A DNA stretch of 40,379 nt from Phycisphaerae bacterium (GCA_014379105.1 JACMML010000093.1:1-40379); one strand, 5' to 3'. Shown: positions 31,254-40,023, counted from the first letter of the stretch. Notes: a model not told the origin generated them from the letters alone. A program made the numbers and translations.

Positions 31254-33455
31254 ATGAGTCGTTTTGCACCGTCGATTGTGGCCGCCCAGTTGCGTGCCGC
31301 GGCGATCGGGCTGTCGCTGGTCGCGCCGCTCGCGATCGTCGCCCCCGTCCTGACGCCGACCAACGTTCACGCCCAGGAACAGACCGACCCGCTCGTTAAA
31401 GCCGTCGAGGATTTCTGGCACTACGGCAAGATCGCCCGCTACGAACTCGCCGCCGCCCGGGCGACTGAGATCACCACCGGAGGCGCTGAGCCTGTGAAGG
31501 TGCTCGAGGCGTTTGAGCGCGTTGCCAGCGACCGCAATGACAATATCGACGAGTGGCTCACGCGCTGGCAGGGCATCGATCAGCTCAAAGAGCCGGCGGC
31601 CGCGCTGAGCAAGACGATCAATGAAGGCCGCTTCACGCGGCGCGCCGATCCGACATTTATCACGACCAACATCAGCCGACTCTCCGGCGGCGATCGCCCG
31701 TACCGACTGGCGATGATCCAGCTCCGCGAGAGCGGCGAGCTGGCGATCCCGTTGCTGCTGGACATCCTCAAGGATCCATCCAAACCGGAAATGCACGGCT
31801 CGGCGCGACGCGCGATCGTCGATCTGGGTCGGCTGGGGCTCAATCCCCTCGTGGCCGCGACTGAATCAGACGATCCCGGACAGCTCACCACCGTCGCGCT
31901 GCTTCTGGGCGATATCGGTTACGACGCGGCGGTGCCGTATCTGACGCGGCTGGTCGAGACGAGCAATGTCGATACCGTCAAGCAGGCCGCCAATCAGGCG
32001 CTGGCCAAGCTCGGCGGCGCGAGTGCAAAATCCGGAAATCTGTTTTACGACCTCGCGGAGAAGCTCTACTACAGCCGCTCGCCATTGGTCGCCGACGCAC
32101 GTTTTCCGCAGGCGAATGTCTGGCGTCACGAGAGCGGCAAAGGGCTGTTGCGTACGCCGGTGCCACAGAGCATTTACAACGATCTGATGACAATGCGTGC
32201 GTGCGAGTACGCGCTGCAACTCGGTGCCGAGCAGGACGCGCTGAGTCTTTGGCTGGCGTCAAATTACAAGCGCGAGGCGGACCTGCCGGCAGGCGAGACC
32301 GACGCGACACGGCAGGCCAATCAAGGCGACGCCCACTACTACGGCGTCACCGCGGGTGCTCAATACGTGAATTCCGCGCTCGCCCGGGCGATCAATGACC
32401 GCAATTCCGCGGTCGCGCTCAAGGCCGTGAAGTCGCTGCAGGAAATCGTCGGCGATGCCAACTACAAGTCCACCGGCAGCCCCGGGCCGCTGGTCGACGC
32501 GATGCAGTACGGCGAGAGGCGTGTCCGCTTCGAGGCGGCGTTCACGCTCGCCGGGGCGTTGCCGCAATCGGCGTTTGCCGGTCAGGAAATGGTCGTCCCG
32601 CTTCTCGCCGAGGCGATCTCGCAGACCGGTCAGCCCAGCGTGCTGGTGGTCATGCCGACGCAGGAGGCGGTGAACGCGATTGTCGATCCGCTCAAGGTCG
32701 AGAAATTTATTACCGCCGGCGCGACCAACGCCGCCAGCGCCCTCGCCGCCGCGGCGGCGGTGCCGGCGATCGACGTGGTGGTCATCTCTGACGAACTGCC
32801 CGCCGCCGAGGTCGAAACGCTTCTGGGCATGATCGCCCAGTCGCCGAAGGTGCGGGCATCGGGCAAGCTCTTTGTCGTCAAGACCACCGCCAGCCAATGG
32901 GAAGCGCGCAAGGTCACCGACCGCACGATCAGCACGACGACCTCGGTCGAGCCCGCCAGCATCAAGGCGGCGATCGCGACGGCGCGTGAGATGACCGGAG
33001 CACTGCCGCTGGACCCGGAATTGGCAACGCAATACGCCACGCGGGCCGGCCAATTGATCAAGAACCTCGCGATCTCGCGCGGGCAGATCCTGGACCTCAG
33101 CCCGGCGCGCTCCACACTGCTTGGCGCACTTGAAGACGCTCGCCCGGAGATCATCAAGCTCGCCGGTGAAGGATTAGCGCTGATCAACAGCGACGATTCC
33201 CAGCGCGGCCTGCTGATCAAAGCGACCACCGACGGCGTCGCGGACGATGTGAAGGTGAGCCTGCTCAAGAGCGTCTCGACCAACGCCAAGTTCTTCGGCA
33301 ACAAGCTCGCGGACCCGCAGATCGCGTCCTTGGACAAGGTCGTCCACGAGGCCACCAACCCCGACGTCCGCGCCGCGGCCGCCGAGGCGCGTGGTGCGCT
33401 CAATCTGCCGAGCGATCAGGCAAAGACACTGATCCTCGAACAGTCGCGACGTTGA
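31254..33455 (+). CDS. Exported HEAT-repeat protein with a receiver-like segment
   Basis: The 733-residue protein has an N-terminal signal peptide, cleaved about after residue 40 (NVHA), so it is exported. The middle is a chain of helical HEAT-like repeats, for example LAIPLLLDILKD, TVALLLGDIGYDAAVPYL and VKQAANQALAKLGG. Residues about 460-545 have the strand-helix pattern of a response-regulator receiver (SVLVVMPTQEAVN, DVVVISDELP, GKLFVVKTTAS) but lack a clear acidic cluster, so it is probably a non-phosphorylated relic fold. I start at the ATG at 31254 because GGAGG lies 8 bases upstream. A terminator follows at 33481. HEAT repeats usually bind proteins; the partner is unknown. Confidence 0.75.
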   Translation: MSRFAPSIVAAQLRAAAIGLSLVAPLAIVAPVLTPTNVHAQEQTDPLVKAVEDFWHYGKIARYELAAARATEITTGGAEPVKVLEAFERVASDRNDNIDEWLTRWQGIDQLKEPAAALSKTINEGRFTRRADPTFITTNISRLSGGDRPYRLAMIQLRESGELAIPLLLDILKDPSKPEMHGSARRAIVDLGRLGLNPLVAATESDDPGQLTTVALLLGDIGYDAAVPYLTRLVETSNVDTVKQAANQALAKLGGASAKSGNLFYDLAEKLYYSRSPLVADARFPQANVWRHESGKGLLRTPVPQSIYNDLMTMRACEYALQLGAEQDALSLWLASNYKREADLPAGETDATRQANQGDAHYYGVTAGAQYVNSALARAINDRNSAVALKAVKSLQEIVGDANYKSTGSPGPLVDAMQYGERRVRFEAAFTLAGALPQSAFAGQEMVVPLLAEAISQTGQPSVLVVMPTQEAVNAIVDPLKVEKFITAGATNAASALAAAAAVPAIDVVVISDELPAAEVETLLGMIAQSPKVRASGKLFVVKTTASQWEARKVTDRTISTTTSVEPASIKAAIATAREMTGALPLDPELATQYATRAGQLIKNLAISRGQILDLSPARSTLLGALEDARPEIIKLAGEGLALINSDDSQRGLLIKATTDGVADDVKVSLLKSVSTNAKFFGNKLADPQIASLDKVVHEATNPDVRAAAAEARGALNLPSDQAKTLILEQSRR

Positions 33456-33480
33456 TCTTTCTCCACTATGGAAAAACATC

Positions 33481-33513
33481 AAACCCCGCGACTTCGGTGT
33501 CGCGGGGTTTTTC
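33481..33513 (+). terminator. Intrinsic terminator of the HEAT-repeat gene
   Basis: AAACCCCGCGAC (33481-33492) pairs perfectly with GTCGCGGGGTTT (33499-33510) over a TTCGGT loop and is followed by TTC. It begins 25 bases after the stop of the HEAT gene. The T-run is short, but the stem is strong. Confidence 0.75.
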
Positions 33514-33550
33514 ATTTATCGAATCGACAGGAGAAACGAGGAAGACGCAC

Positions 33551-33631
33551 TTTATCCACAGATTTCACAGATTACACAGATTGAAAATTGCATGTTCTTA
33601 ATCTGTGTAATCTGTGAAATCCGTGGATAAA
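33551..33631. repeat. Large near-perfect palindrome, TTTATCCAC-type dispersed repeat
   Basis: Arms 33551-33582 and 33600-33631 are reverse complements at 31 of 32 positions, with a 17-base spacer. The arms begin TTTATCCAC and consist largely of CACAGATT units, a sequence type known as a frequent intergenic repeat in several bacteria. It is placed between a terminator and the MATE gene. Confidence 0.85.
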
Positions 33632-33673
33632 TATCCTCCCTCTTCACCAGAACGAATCACTTGAGTTGTCGAA

Positions 33674-35068
33674 ATGACTTTACCGGCAGCAGATAAATCT
33701 CCGCTTCTCAAGCCGCTGGTGATGCTCGCGATCCCGGTGCTTGCGGAGCACGCGCTGCACATCCTCGTGGGGATGACCGACGCGTATGTCGCCAACAACC
33801 TGATCCGCACCGGCGGGTTGTCCGGTGCGGCGCTGGAAAACGCGCATAAGGTGAACTCAGCCGCCGGCGCGGCGGTGGGGTCGATCATCTACATCACCTG
33901 GCTTGTCGGGCTGATCGTCTCCTCGATCGGCTCGGGCGCGACCGCCATAATCTCGCGCGCGATTGGCGCCAAGCATCGCCGGCTTGCCAATCGCGTCTGC
34001 GGGCAATCGATTCTCGCGGCGGGCGTTGCGGGGATCGCGCTGTGGGCGGTGTCCGGTCTGCTGGCCGAGCCGCTGGCGACGCTCACGCGGCTCCCGCCGG
34101 ACGCGGCGGCGTATTTCGCGTCGTATATCCGAATCCTCTGCTTCGGGTTCCCGTTCGCGGTGCTGATGTTCACCGCTAATTCGTGTCTGCGCGGCGCGGG
34201 AGACACCGTGACGCCGGCGGTCGCGATGATCACGGTGGATGTGGTGAATGTCGCGCTCAGCACGTCACTCACGTGGGGCCTTTTCGGCATGCCGGAGCTG
34301 GGATTTAAAGGAATTGCGATCGGCACCACTTGCGCCTACGTCGCCGGCGGCGTTCTACAGACGGCAGTGCTGTTGATCGGCCGCGGCGGGATTCGGCTGT
34401 TTGTGCACCGGCTGCGGCCGGACTGGCACACGATCAGGCGCATCCTCCGAATCGGCCTGCCCAGTGGAAGCGAGGGGTTGCTGATGTGGATCGGCAATTT
34501 CATCGTCCTCCAGACCGTCAATAGCCTGGGCGCGATCTCCGCGACGGCGCATACGCTCGCGATCCGGATCGAATCGCTGTCGTACATGAGCGGGTTTGCT
34601 GTCGCGACCGCGGTCGCCACGACAGTGGGGCACAACCTCGGCGCACAACGGCCGGACCGGGCGCGACGGGCGGCGTATATCGGGTACGGCATTGGCGCCG
34701 CGATGATGGCCGGGCTTGGCGTGCTCTTTGTGTGCTTCAGCACGTGGTGGGCGCGCCTCTTCAGCGACGACCCGGCCGTGATCGAACAGACCGCCAGATG
34801 CCTGTTTCGCACCGGCTTCATCCAGGCCGGGTTCGCGTCGGCGATCATCTTCGGCTCAGCGCTGCGCGGGGCTGGCGATACACGGAGCGTGATGTTCCTG
34901 AATCTCGTCAGCATCCTCATCCTCCGCTGCGGCGGCGTATATGTGCTCGGGTATTTCGGCGCCGATCTGCCCACCATCTGGATCATCCTCTGCGCCGAAC
35001 TAGTCGTCCGCGGGGGGTTGATGTACTTGCGGTTTACGACTGGGAAGTGGATGCACGTGAAAGTGTGA
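33674..35068 (+). CDS. MATE-family efflux transporter
   Basis: The 464-residue membrane protein has about twelve hydrophobic helices arranged as two similar halves, the layout of MATE transporters, which export drugs or metabolites in exchange for Na+ or H+. Family-like parts are the first-half PVLAEHALHILVGMTDAYVANNL, the ATAIISRAIGA segment, NSCLRGAGDTVTP and, in the second half, FGSALRGAGDTRSVMFLN. The two GAGDT motifs at matching positions support the call. Expression context is unclear; it follows a palindrome repeat. The substrate cannot be told. Confidence 0.92.
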   Translation: MTLPAADKSPLLKPLVMLAIPVLAEHALHILVGMTDAYVANNLIRTGGLSGAALENAHKVNSAAGAAVGSIIYITWLVGLIVSSIGSGATAIISRAIGAKHRRLANRVCGQSILAAGVAGIALWAVSGLLAEPLATLTRLPPDAAAYFASYIRILCFGFPFAVLMFTANSCLRGAGDTVTPAVAMITVDVVNVALSTSLTWGLFGMPELGFKGIAIGTTCAYVAGGVLQTAVLLIGRGGIRLFVHRLRPDWHTIRRILRIGLPSGSEGLLMWIGNFIVLQTVNSLGAISATAHTLAIRIESLSYMSGFAVATAVATTVGHNLGAQRPDRARRAAYIGYGIGAAMMAGLGVLFVCFSTWWARLFSDDPAVIEQTARCLFRTGFIQAGFASAIIFGSALRGAGDTRSVMFLNLVSILILRCGGVYVLGYFGADLPTIWIILCAELVVRGGLMYLRFTTGKWMHVKV

Positions 35069-35093
35069 TGGAGAAGGGACGGGTGAAAAATCT

Positions 35094-35205
35094 GAATGAC
35101 GAAATCCGAATGACGAATCAAATTCGAAGCTCGAATGACGAATGGTCGATCGGATCCACTCGGTTTTTCCTCACGCCTCACGCCTGTCCCCTCACCCCTC
35201 ACTCT
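35094..35205. repeat. Low-complexity repeat block after the MATE gene
   Basis: GAATGACGAA occurs three times (35094, 35108, 35133). A pyrimidine-rich run with two ACGCCTC-type units follows to 35205. No gene is seen here. It is probably a dispersed intergenic repeat. Confidence 0.5.
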
Positions 35206-35454
35206 TCACGCTGGGTCGTAACCACGTCCGCCCAACGGATGGCAGCGGGCGATGCGTTTTATCGCTTTCCATGTGCCGGCGATTGCGCCGTGCTGGGTGA
35301 TTGCGTCGATCGCGTATTGGCTGCACGTCGGTTGAAACCGGCAATGGCCGCCCATCAGCGCGCCGAGTGTGACGCGGTAAATCCACACCATGCCGACGCC
35401 AATGCGCTGGCCGGTGTTCAGGCGGGAGGTTGGGATTGGAGCTTTGTCAGGCAT
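35206..35454 (-). CDS. yidD: YidD membrane protein insertion efficiency factor
   Basis: YidD is a small cytoplasmic-face protein thought to help the YidC insertase. The 82-residue product shows the family core: [27 protein letters not shown] and [22 protein letters not shown], with the conserved Cys and CHP motif. It overlaps the end of rnpA by 37 bases, as is common for rnpA-yidD. yidC, which usually follows, is not here; the next gene on the left is the convergent MATE gene. Confidence 0.95.
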   Translation of the reverse strand: MPDKAPIPTSRLNTGQRIGVGMVWIYRVTLGALMGGHCRFQPTCSQYAIDAITQHGAIAGTWKAIKRIARCHPLGGRGYDPA

Positions 35455-35879
35455 CGATTTACCAGCCCGGTCAGGGCACTCTGATATTCCGCCAGCGATT
35501 TCGGTTCGTGCGGCTTCACAAGGATCACCACGTCATAACCGCCCGGCCAATCGTGCTGCATCAGGCGGAACGATTCGCGAAGCAGGCGTTTGATTCGATT
35601 TCGCCGGACAGCATTGCCGACCGGCCGGCCGATGGAGATGCCGAGGCGGGAACTTTTGGCCGCATCGCTCGCGTCGGAAACGGAGCCCACACGCGGCGCG
35701 ATGCACATGCCCAGCGGCCCGGCCCAGGATCGAACCCCGCGATCGAGCACTTTCTTGAACGATCCGTGTCCGCCAATGCGATTGGTTCGCGGATGTTTGA
35801 AGCGGCTGCGCGTTATCCCCTCTCCCTGCGGGAGAGGGTTAGGGTGAGGGGGTTTTGTCGGGTCAAGGTGTTGCGTCAT
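35418..35879 (-). CDS. rnpA: Ribonuclease P protein component, with repeat-derived N-terminus
   Basis: RnpA is the protein subunit of RNase P, which trims the 5' ends of tRNAs. The RNR core is clear: [27 protein letters not shown], then YDVVILVKP, at the usual place. The first residues, [21 protein letters not shown], are encoded by a dispersed repeat (35818-35850), and I find no other ATG, GTG or TTG in frame before the conserved part. The repeat may therefore supply the start codon, or a rarer start is used. yidD overlaps the 3' end. rpmH, the normal neighbour, is absent upstream. Confidence 0.9.
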   Translation of the reverse strand: MTQHLDPTKPPHPNPLPQGEGITRSRFKHPRTNRIGGHGSFKKVLDRGVRSWAGPLGMCIAPRVGSVSDASDAAKSSRLGISIGRPVGNAVRRNRIKRLLRESFRLMQHDWPGGYDVVILVKPHEPKSLAEYQSALTGLVNRCLTKLQSQPPA

Positions 35880-35921
35880 GACGACGCGCCCTCACCCTAA
35901 CCCTCTCCCGGAGGGAGAGGG
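35818..35921. repeat. Inverted pair of a PNPLPxGEG-type dispersed repeat
   Basis: The arms 35818-35850 and 35889-35921 are reverse complements at 32 of 33 positions, each containing the TTAGGGTGAGGG / CCCTCACCCTAA motif. The left arm falls inside the rnpA frame, where it encodes [11 protein letters not shown]. Such repeats are frequent in many bacteria and are often found inside genes. Confidence 0.85.
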
Positions 35922-35984
35922 AACCATGCGCGAACGGATCAGTGCGGGCTCTTTTTACTCATCGCTCATCACTTTTAACTTCCG

Positions 35985-36956
35985 TTAATGCACGCCGTGA
36001 TCCGCCAACCATCGTTCGGCGTCGATCGCGGCCTTGCAGCCCATGCCCGCGGCGCTGATCGCCTGGCGATAGATCTGGTCCGACACGTCGCCGGCGGCGA
36101 AGACGCCTTCGATATTGGTCGTGGTGCGGAAACCGTCGGTCAGTTTGAGATATCCCTTTTCATCAAGGTCTAACCCGCTGCCCTGCAGAAAATGGGTGTT
36201 CGGCGTATGGCCAATCGCGACGAAGAGCCCTTTGACATGCAGATCATGCAGCTTACCGCTTTTGAGATTCTTTAGCCGAAGCGATTCCAGGTGCGTCATC
36301 CCCAGTACGTCTTCCACCACGGTGTCCCAGATCACCTCGGCCTTGGGATTTTCGAGGATTCGCTTCTGCATCGTTTTACTGGCGCGAAAACTATCGCGGC
36401 GATGAATGACATATACCTTCGCTGCGAACTTGGTGAGGAACGACGCCTCCTCCATCGCGGTATCGCCGCCGCCGACCACCGCCAGCGGCTGATTGCGAAA
36501 CACCGGTAGCGCGCCGTCGCACACCGCACACGCGCTGACCCCGCCGCCAGAGACGGCCAATCGCATTTCGTTGGGCAGGCCCATCCAGTTGGCGCTTGCG
36601 CCGGTGGCGATGATCACGCTATGAGCCTCGATGACCTTGCCTTCGCCGGTGGTGAGCTTGAACGGGCGGGCGGCGAAATCGCAGTGCGTGATATCCTGCG
36701 TCTCCACCCGCGTGCCAAACCGCACGGCCTGATCCTTAAACAGCTGCATCATCTCCGGCCCGCTGACGCCGGTGGGGAAACCGGGATAATTTTCCACGTC
36801 GGTCGTCAGCATCAGTTGGCCGCCGGGCAGCTGGATCGACGGCGTCTGCTTCGGCAATCCTTCGTAGACGACGGGGTCAAGATTCGCACGGGCCGCATAT
36901 ATGGCGGCCGTCCAGCCGGCGGGTCCGGAACCGATAATGACAACTTTTTCTTGCAT
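35985..36956 (-). CDS. trxB: Thioredoxin reductase
   Basis: TrxB reduces thioredoxin with NADPH, using FAD and a redox cysteine pair. The 323 residues start VVIIGSGPAGWTAAIYAARA (FAD site) and show the redox CxxC as C143 and C146 in SACAVCDG, the NADPH-site GGGDTAMEEASFL and the second FAD motif GVFAAGDVSDQIYRQA. I use the ATG at 36956 because the conserved N-terminus starts there; a longer frame begins at 36998. It is read away from the ankyrin gene. All motifs are intact. Confidence 0.96.
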   Translation of the reverse strand: MQEKVVIIGSGPAGWTAAIYAARANLDPVVYEGLPKQTPSIQLPGGQLMLTTDVENYPGFPTGVSGPEMMQLFKDQAVRFGTRVETQDITHCDFAARPFKLTTGEGKVIEAHSVIIATGASANWMGLPNEMRLAVSGGGVSACAVCDGALPVFRNQPLAVVGGGDTAMEEASFLTKFAAKVYVIHRRDSFRASKTMQKRILENPKAEVIWDTVVEDVLGMTHLESLRLKNLKSGKLHDLHVKGLFVAIGHTPNTHFLQGSGLDLDEKGYLKLTDGFRTTTNIEGVFAAGDVSDQIYRQAISAAGMGCKAAIDAERWLADHGVH

Positions 36957-37084
36957 AGTTTGCCCACCAATTCTAGGCGAAATATTCCAGCGATGCACGA
37001 TTCGAACACTTGGCGGGGTAAGGGCATTTTCTTTGCATATGTGGAGCGCGCAGCGAGAATAAGCCCGTCATTTCAGGAGAACGT

Positions 37085-37684
37085 GTGCTACAGACGTTAC
37101 TGAGCGCCATTTACAATGACGACCGGCCGAAGGTCGAGCGCCTGCTGCGTGATGAAACATCATTGGCGACGCGAAAGACAACTGCGCCGAAGCTGTACCA
37201 AGACAAACTCCTGCACTGGCTATACGCCGGCGATACCGCGCTGCACCTGGCCGCGGCCGGGCATCGATGGCAGATCGCCAGGCGATTGTTAAAGGCCGGC
37301 GCGGACGTCAACGCCGCCGCGAACCATCGACGCGGCACACCACTCCATTACGCGGCCGACGGGTATGTGAATAATCCACACTGGAACGCCCGTGACCAGG
37401 TTAAGACAATCGAAGCCTTGCTCAGTGCAGGCGCTGACATTCAGGCCCGCGATAAAAACGGCGCAACGCCGCTTCACCGCGCGGTGCGAACGCGCTGCGC
37501 TCGAGCCGTGGAATGTCTGTTGAATGCCGGAGCGGATGCGGATGTGCCAAACATTTCAGGCACCACCCCGCGCCAGCTCGCGCTCATAAACACCGGCCAC
37601 GGCGGCACCGGAACGGTGATTTCCCTCGAGGCGAAGCAGCAGATCATCGAGCTGCTGGAGGACCGCGCCGTTTCGACGCCATAG
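37085..37684 (+). CDS. Ankyrin-repeat protein
   Basis: The 199-residue product has about four ankyrin repeats, with units such as DTALHLAAAGHRWQIARRLLKAGADVNAA, TPLHYAADGY, LLSAGADIQARDKNGATPLHRAV and CLLNAGADADVPNISGTTPRQLA. No signal peptide or enzyme domain is seen, so it is probably an adaptor that binds other proteins in the cytoplasm. A GTG start at 37085 has AGGAGA just upstream. Its partner is unknown. It overlaps nothing; the site-2 protease gene follows after 53 bases. Confidence 0.9.
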   Translation: MLQTLLSAIYNDDRPKVERLLRDETSLATRKTTAPKLYQDKLLHWLYAGDTALHLAAAGHRWQIARRLLKAGADVNAAANHRRGTPLHYAADGYVNNPHWNARDQVKTIEALLSAGADIQARDKNGATPLHRAVRTRCARAVECLLNAGADADVPNISGTTPRQLALINTGHGGTGTVISLEAKQQIIELLEDRAVSTP

Positions 37685-37737
37685 TCGCCAGAAGCTTGGC
37701 TATCCGCGCTGGTGTGCACGCGTTAGGATCAGGCAAT

Positions 37738-38397
37738 ATGGGTGGCACACTCTTCATTGAGTACTTCTCAACGAATCCGCAGTATTTCTTTGCCGTCGTC
37801 ATCAGCGTGATCATCAGCATCACGCTGCACGAGTTGGCGCACGGGTGGATGGCGATTCGGCTCGGGGATAACACGCCGTTCGATAGCGGGCACATGACGC
37901 TGAACCCGCTGGTGCACATGGGGGTGATGTCACTGATATTGCTGGCGATGGTGGGAATCGCGTTTGGGTCGATGCCTATTGACCCCACACGGCTGCGTGG
38001 GAAGTATGCCGAAGCCAAGGTCGCGGCCGCGGGTCCGGCGATGAATCTGGTGTTGGGGATCGCCGCGATCGTAGCACTGGGGCTCTGGCTGCGCTTTGGC
38101 ACGATACCTCAGGAGAACACGCCCGGCGCCAACGGAATGCTCCTGCTGGAACAGATGGGAACGCTGAACATCGCACTGCTGATCTTCAACCTGATCCCCG
38201 TCCCGCCATTGGACGGATCGCACATTCTGGCCAACTTCTCTCGCAGGTATCGCCGGCTCCTCTCCAGCGAGCTTGCGCAGGGCGCGGCTACGGCAATCTT
38301 CTTTGCGCTTTTCCTTGGCGCGGGCTATTTTATATTTCGGGCGGCCGATTATGTGATGATGTGGATCATCGTCTGGGTTGTATCCGTCGGGCGGTGA
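37738..38397 (+). CDS. Site-2 protease family zinc metalloprotease (M50)
   Basis: The 219-residue membrane protein is a rhomboid-like intramembrane zinc protease of the M50 (S2P) family. The zinc motif HELAH (SITLHELAHGWMA) and the second family motif NLIPVPPLDGSHIL, which supplies the third zinc ligand (Asp), are both intact. About five to six hydrophobic helices are seen. I start at the ATG at 37738; the frame extends upstream to 37513 but that part overlaps the ankyrin gene out of frame. S2P enzymes cut membrane-anchored regulators; the substrate here is unknown. Confidence 0.93.
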   Translation: MGGTLFIEYFSTNPQYFFAVVISVIISITLHELAHGWMAIRLGDNTPFDSGHMTLNPLVHMGVMSLILLAMVGIAFGSMPIDPTRLRGKYAEAKVAAAGPAMNLVLGIAAIVALGLWLRFGTIPQENTPGANGMLLLEQMGTLNIALLIFNLIPVPPLDGSHILANFSRRYRRLLSSELAQGAATAIFFALFLGAGYFIFRAADYVMMWIIVWVVSVGR

Positions 38398-38417
38398 ATC
38401 GATGAGATTTGAACGTC

Positions 38418-38446
38418 TTCTGTAAATTCGCTGGATAAGGTATTCT
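38418..38446 (+). promoter_or_regulatory. Predicted hicBA promoter
   Basis: TTCTGT (38418-38423) and TATTCT (38441-38446) are 17 bases apart, about 20 bases before the hicB ATG. A short inverted element TTCTC...GAGAA overlaps the -10, and could be an operator. Confidence 0.35.
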
Positions 38447-38466
38447 CGCGGAAACCGAGAGAATTC

Positions 38467-38727
38467 ATGCTGACACCCTATATCAACGCCGCCATGCGAA
38501 AAGCCAAGTACAGAGTGCTTGGTGGCAAAGAAGGCTTCTATGGCGAAATCCCGGGATTTCCGGGCCTGTGGGCGAATGCTCGCACACTTGAGCAATGTCG
38601 AGAAGAACTGCGCAGCACGCTGGAGGCATGGATCGTAGTTAAATTGCGGCACAATGATAACGACATGCCGACCGTGGGTGGCGTCAACTTAAATGTAAAG
38701 CTCAGTAAGAAGGCAAAAGTCGCCTGA
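38467..38727 (+). CDS. hicB: HicB-like antitoxin
   Basis: HicB-type antitoxins neutralise HicA, an mRNA-cutting toxin, and repress their own operon. The 86-residue protein has the partial RNase H-like fold pattern of the family: YRVLGGKEGFYGEIPGFPGLWANARTLEQCREELRSTLEAWI. It stands upstream of a hicA gene, overlapping it by one base (TGATG), in the hicBA order. GAGAG sits before the ATG. The C-terminal tail is short, lacking an obvious long DNA-binding domain. Confidence 0.9.
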   Translation: MLTPYINAAMRKAKYRVLGGKEGFYGEIPGFPGLWANARTLEQCREELRSTLEAWIVVKLRHNDNDMPTVGGVNLNVKLSKKAKVA

Positions 38728-38945
38728 TGCCGCGCTTCGGGCCGATCAACCGTCGCGACTTGATTCGCGCTTTGCGCCGCGCGGGCTATTCCGGACCAGA
38801 ACCAGGTGGCCGGCACCAGTTGATGCGTCGAGGCACACAGACACTTGCCATCCCGAATCCTCACCACGGCGACATCGGTCCCGGGCTCCTGAAAGAGATT
38901 CTTCGACAGGCCGGTATTTCGCGAGCAGAGTGGGAACGGCTTTAA
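38727..38945 (+). CDS. hicA: HicA-type toxin
   Basis: HicA is a small double-stranded RNA-binding-fold toxin that cuts mRNA and stops growth when its antitoxin is absent. The 72-residue product has the expected core: RDLIRALRRAGYSGPEPGGRHQLMRRG, with the catalytic histidine in GGRHQLM, and then IPNPHHGDIGPGLLKEILRQAGIS. All parts are present and the gene is not broken. It forms an operon with hicB. Confidence 0.92.
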   Translation: MPRFGPINRRDLIRALRRAGYSGPEPGGRHQLMRRGTQTLAIPNPHHGDIGPGLLKEILRQAGISRAEWERL

Positions 38946-38961
38946 CTCTACATCGCGGAAA

Positions 38962-40023
38962 TCAGCCAATGGCCTTCAAAACCGCCTCGGTCACCTGCGA
39001 TGTCGTCGCATTCCCGCCCAGATCTTTCGTGTGATTCTTCACATCTGACACCACCGCTTTACAAGCGTCGTTGATCGCCTTGGCTGCGGCAGGTTGGTTC
39101 AGGAAATCAAGCATCATCGCGACGCTGAGGAATGTGGCGATCGGGTTTGCTAAATTTTTGCCGGCGATGTCTGGGGCCGAGCCGTGGACGGGTTCGAACA
39201 TGCTGGCGGCCTGGCGCGTGGGGTTCAGATTCCCCGAGGCGGCCATGCCCATGCCGCCTTGGATGGCGGCGCCGAGGTCCGTGATGATGTCGCCGAACAT
39301 GTTGGTGGTGACAATCACGTCATACCGCTTCGGCTGGGTGATCATGTACATCGTGCAGGCGTCGACATGATCATAGCCGGTCTCAATCCCGGCGTAGTCG
39401 GCCTTCACTTCTTCGAACGCCCGCATCCACAGATTGTGGGCATAGCGGAGCACATTGGTCTTGGCGACGAGCGCGACCTTCTTGCGGCCGAACTGCTTGG
39501 CATAATCGAACGCATAGCGGATCGCGCGCTCCACGCCGTGCCGCGTGGTGACTTCGATCTGGTTCGCCACCTCGTGCTTCGTGCCCTTGTAGAGGAAGCC
39601 GCCGTTCTGGCAATAAAGCCCTTCGGTGTTTTCGCGCACAATCACCATGTCGATCTCGCCGGAATACTTCAGCGGCGTCGGCACGCCTGGCAGCAGGCGG
39701 GTGGGGCGGAGATTGATGTATTGATCGAGCTCGAAGCGCATCTTCAGCAGGATGTCGGTCTCGATCAGGCCTTGCGGGATTTCCGCATTGCCGCGCGGGT
39801 CAGCGCCGACGGCCCCGAACAGGATCGCGTCATGGGCGGCCAGTTCCTTCAGCGCCGAATCGGGGAGCGTGATCTTTGTCTTGAGGTAGTGCTCGGCACC
39901 GAAGGGATAGTCCGTGCGCTGGTACGTGAAGCCGAACTTGGCGGCCACGACGTCGAGTACCTTGATTCCCTCGGCGATCACTTCCTTGCCGACAAAATCT
40001 CCTGGCATCACTGCGATCTTCAT
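38962..40023 (-). CDS. leuB: 3-isopropylmalate dehydrogenase-like oxidoreductase
   Basis: The 353-residue protein is an NAD(P)-dependent beta-decarboxylating dehydrogenase of the isopropylmalate/isocitrate/tartrate family. Family parts include AVMPGDFVGKEVIAEG, LLKMRFELDQYINLRPTRL, the arginine/tyrosine substrate segment VIVRENTEGLYC, VTTNMFGDIITDLGAAIQGGMG and FEPVHGSAPDIAGKN. In leucine synthesis it would oxidise 3-isopropylmalate to 2-oxoisocaproate. The symbol leuB is the most likely reading, but other members of the family cannot be excluded. A good ribosome site (GAGGAG) and a promoter precede the ATG at 40023. Confidence 0.88.
   Translation of the reverse strand: MKIAVMPGDFVGKEVIAEGIKVLDVVAAKFGFTYQRTDYPFGAEHYLKTKITLPDSALKELAAHDAILFGAVGADPRGNAEIPQGLIETDILLKMRFELDQYINLRPTRLLPGVPTPLKYSGEIDMVIVRENTEGLYCQNGGFLYKGTKHEVANQIEVTTRHGVERAIRYAFDYAKQFGRKKVALVAKTNVLRYAHNLWMRAFEEVKADYAGIETGYDHVDACTMYMITQPKRYDVIVTTNMFGDIITDLGAAIQGGMGMAASGNLNPTRQAASMFEPVHGSAPDIAGKNLANPIATFLSVAMMLDFLNQPAAAKAINDACKAVVSDVKNHTKDLGGNATTSQVTEAVLKAIG

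Noticed and set aside
33551-33631. Palindrome as a transcription terminator
   Set aside because: A proper stem-loop terminator already lies at 33481, and this repeat is of a dispersed type with a long spacer and no U-run.
37513-37737. Upstream extension of the site-2 protease frame
   Set aside because: It overlaps the ankyrin gene out of frame, is low complexity, and the ATG at 37738 aligns with the first membrane helix.
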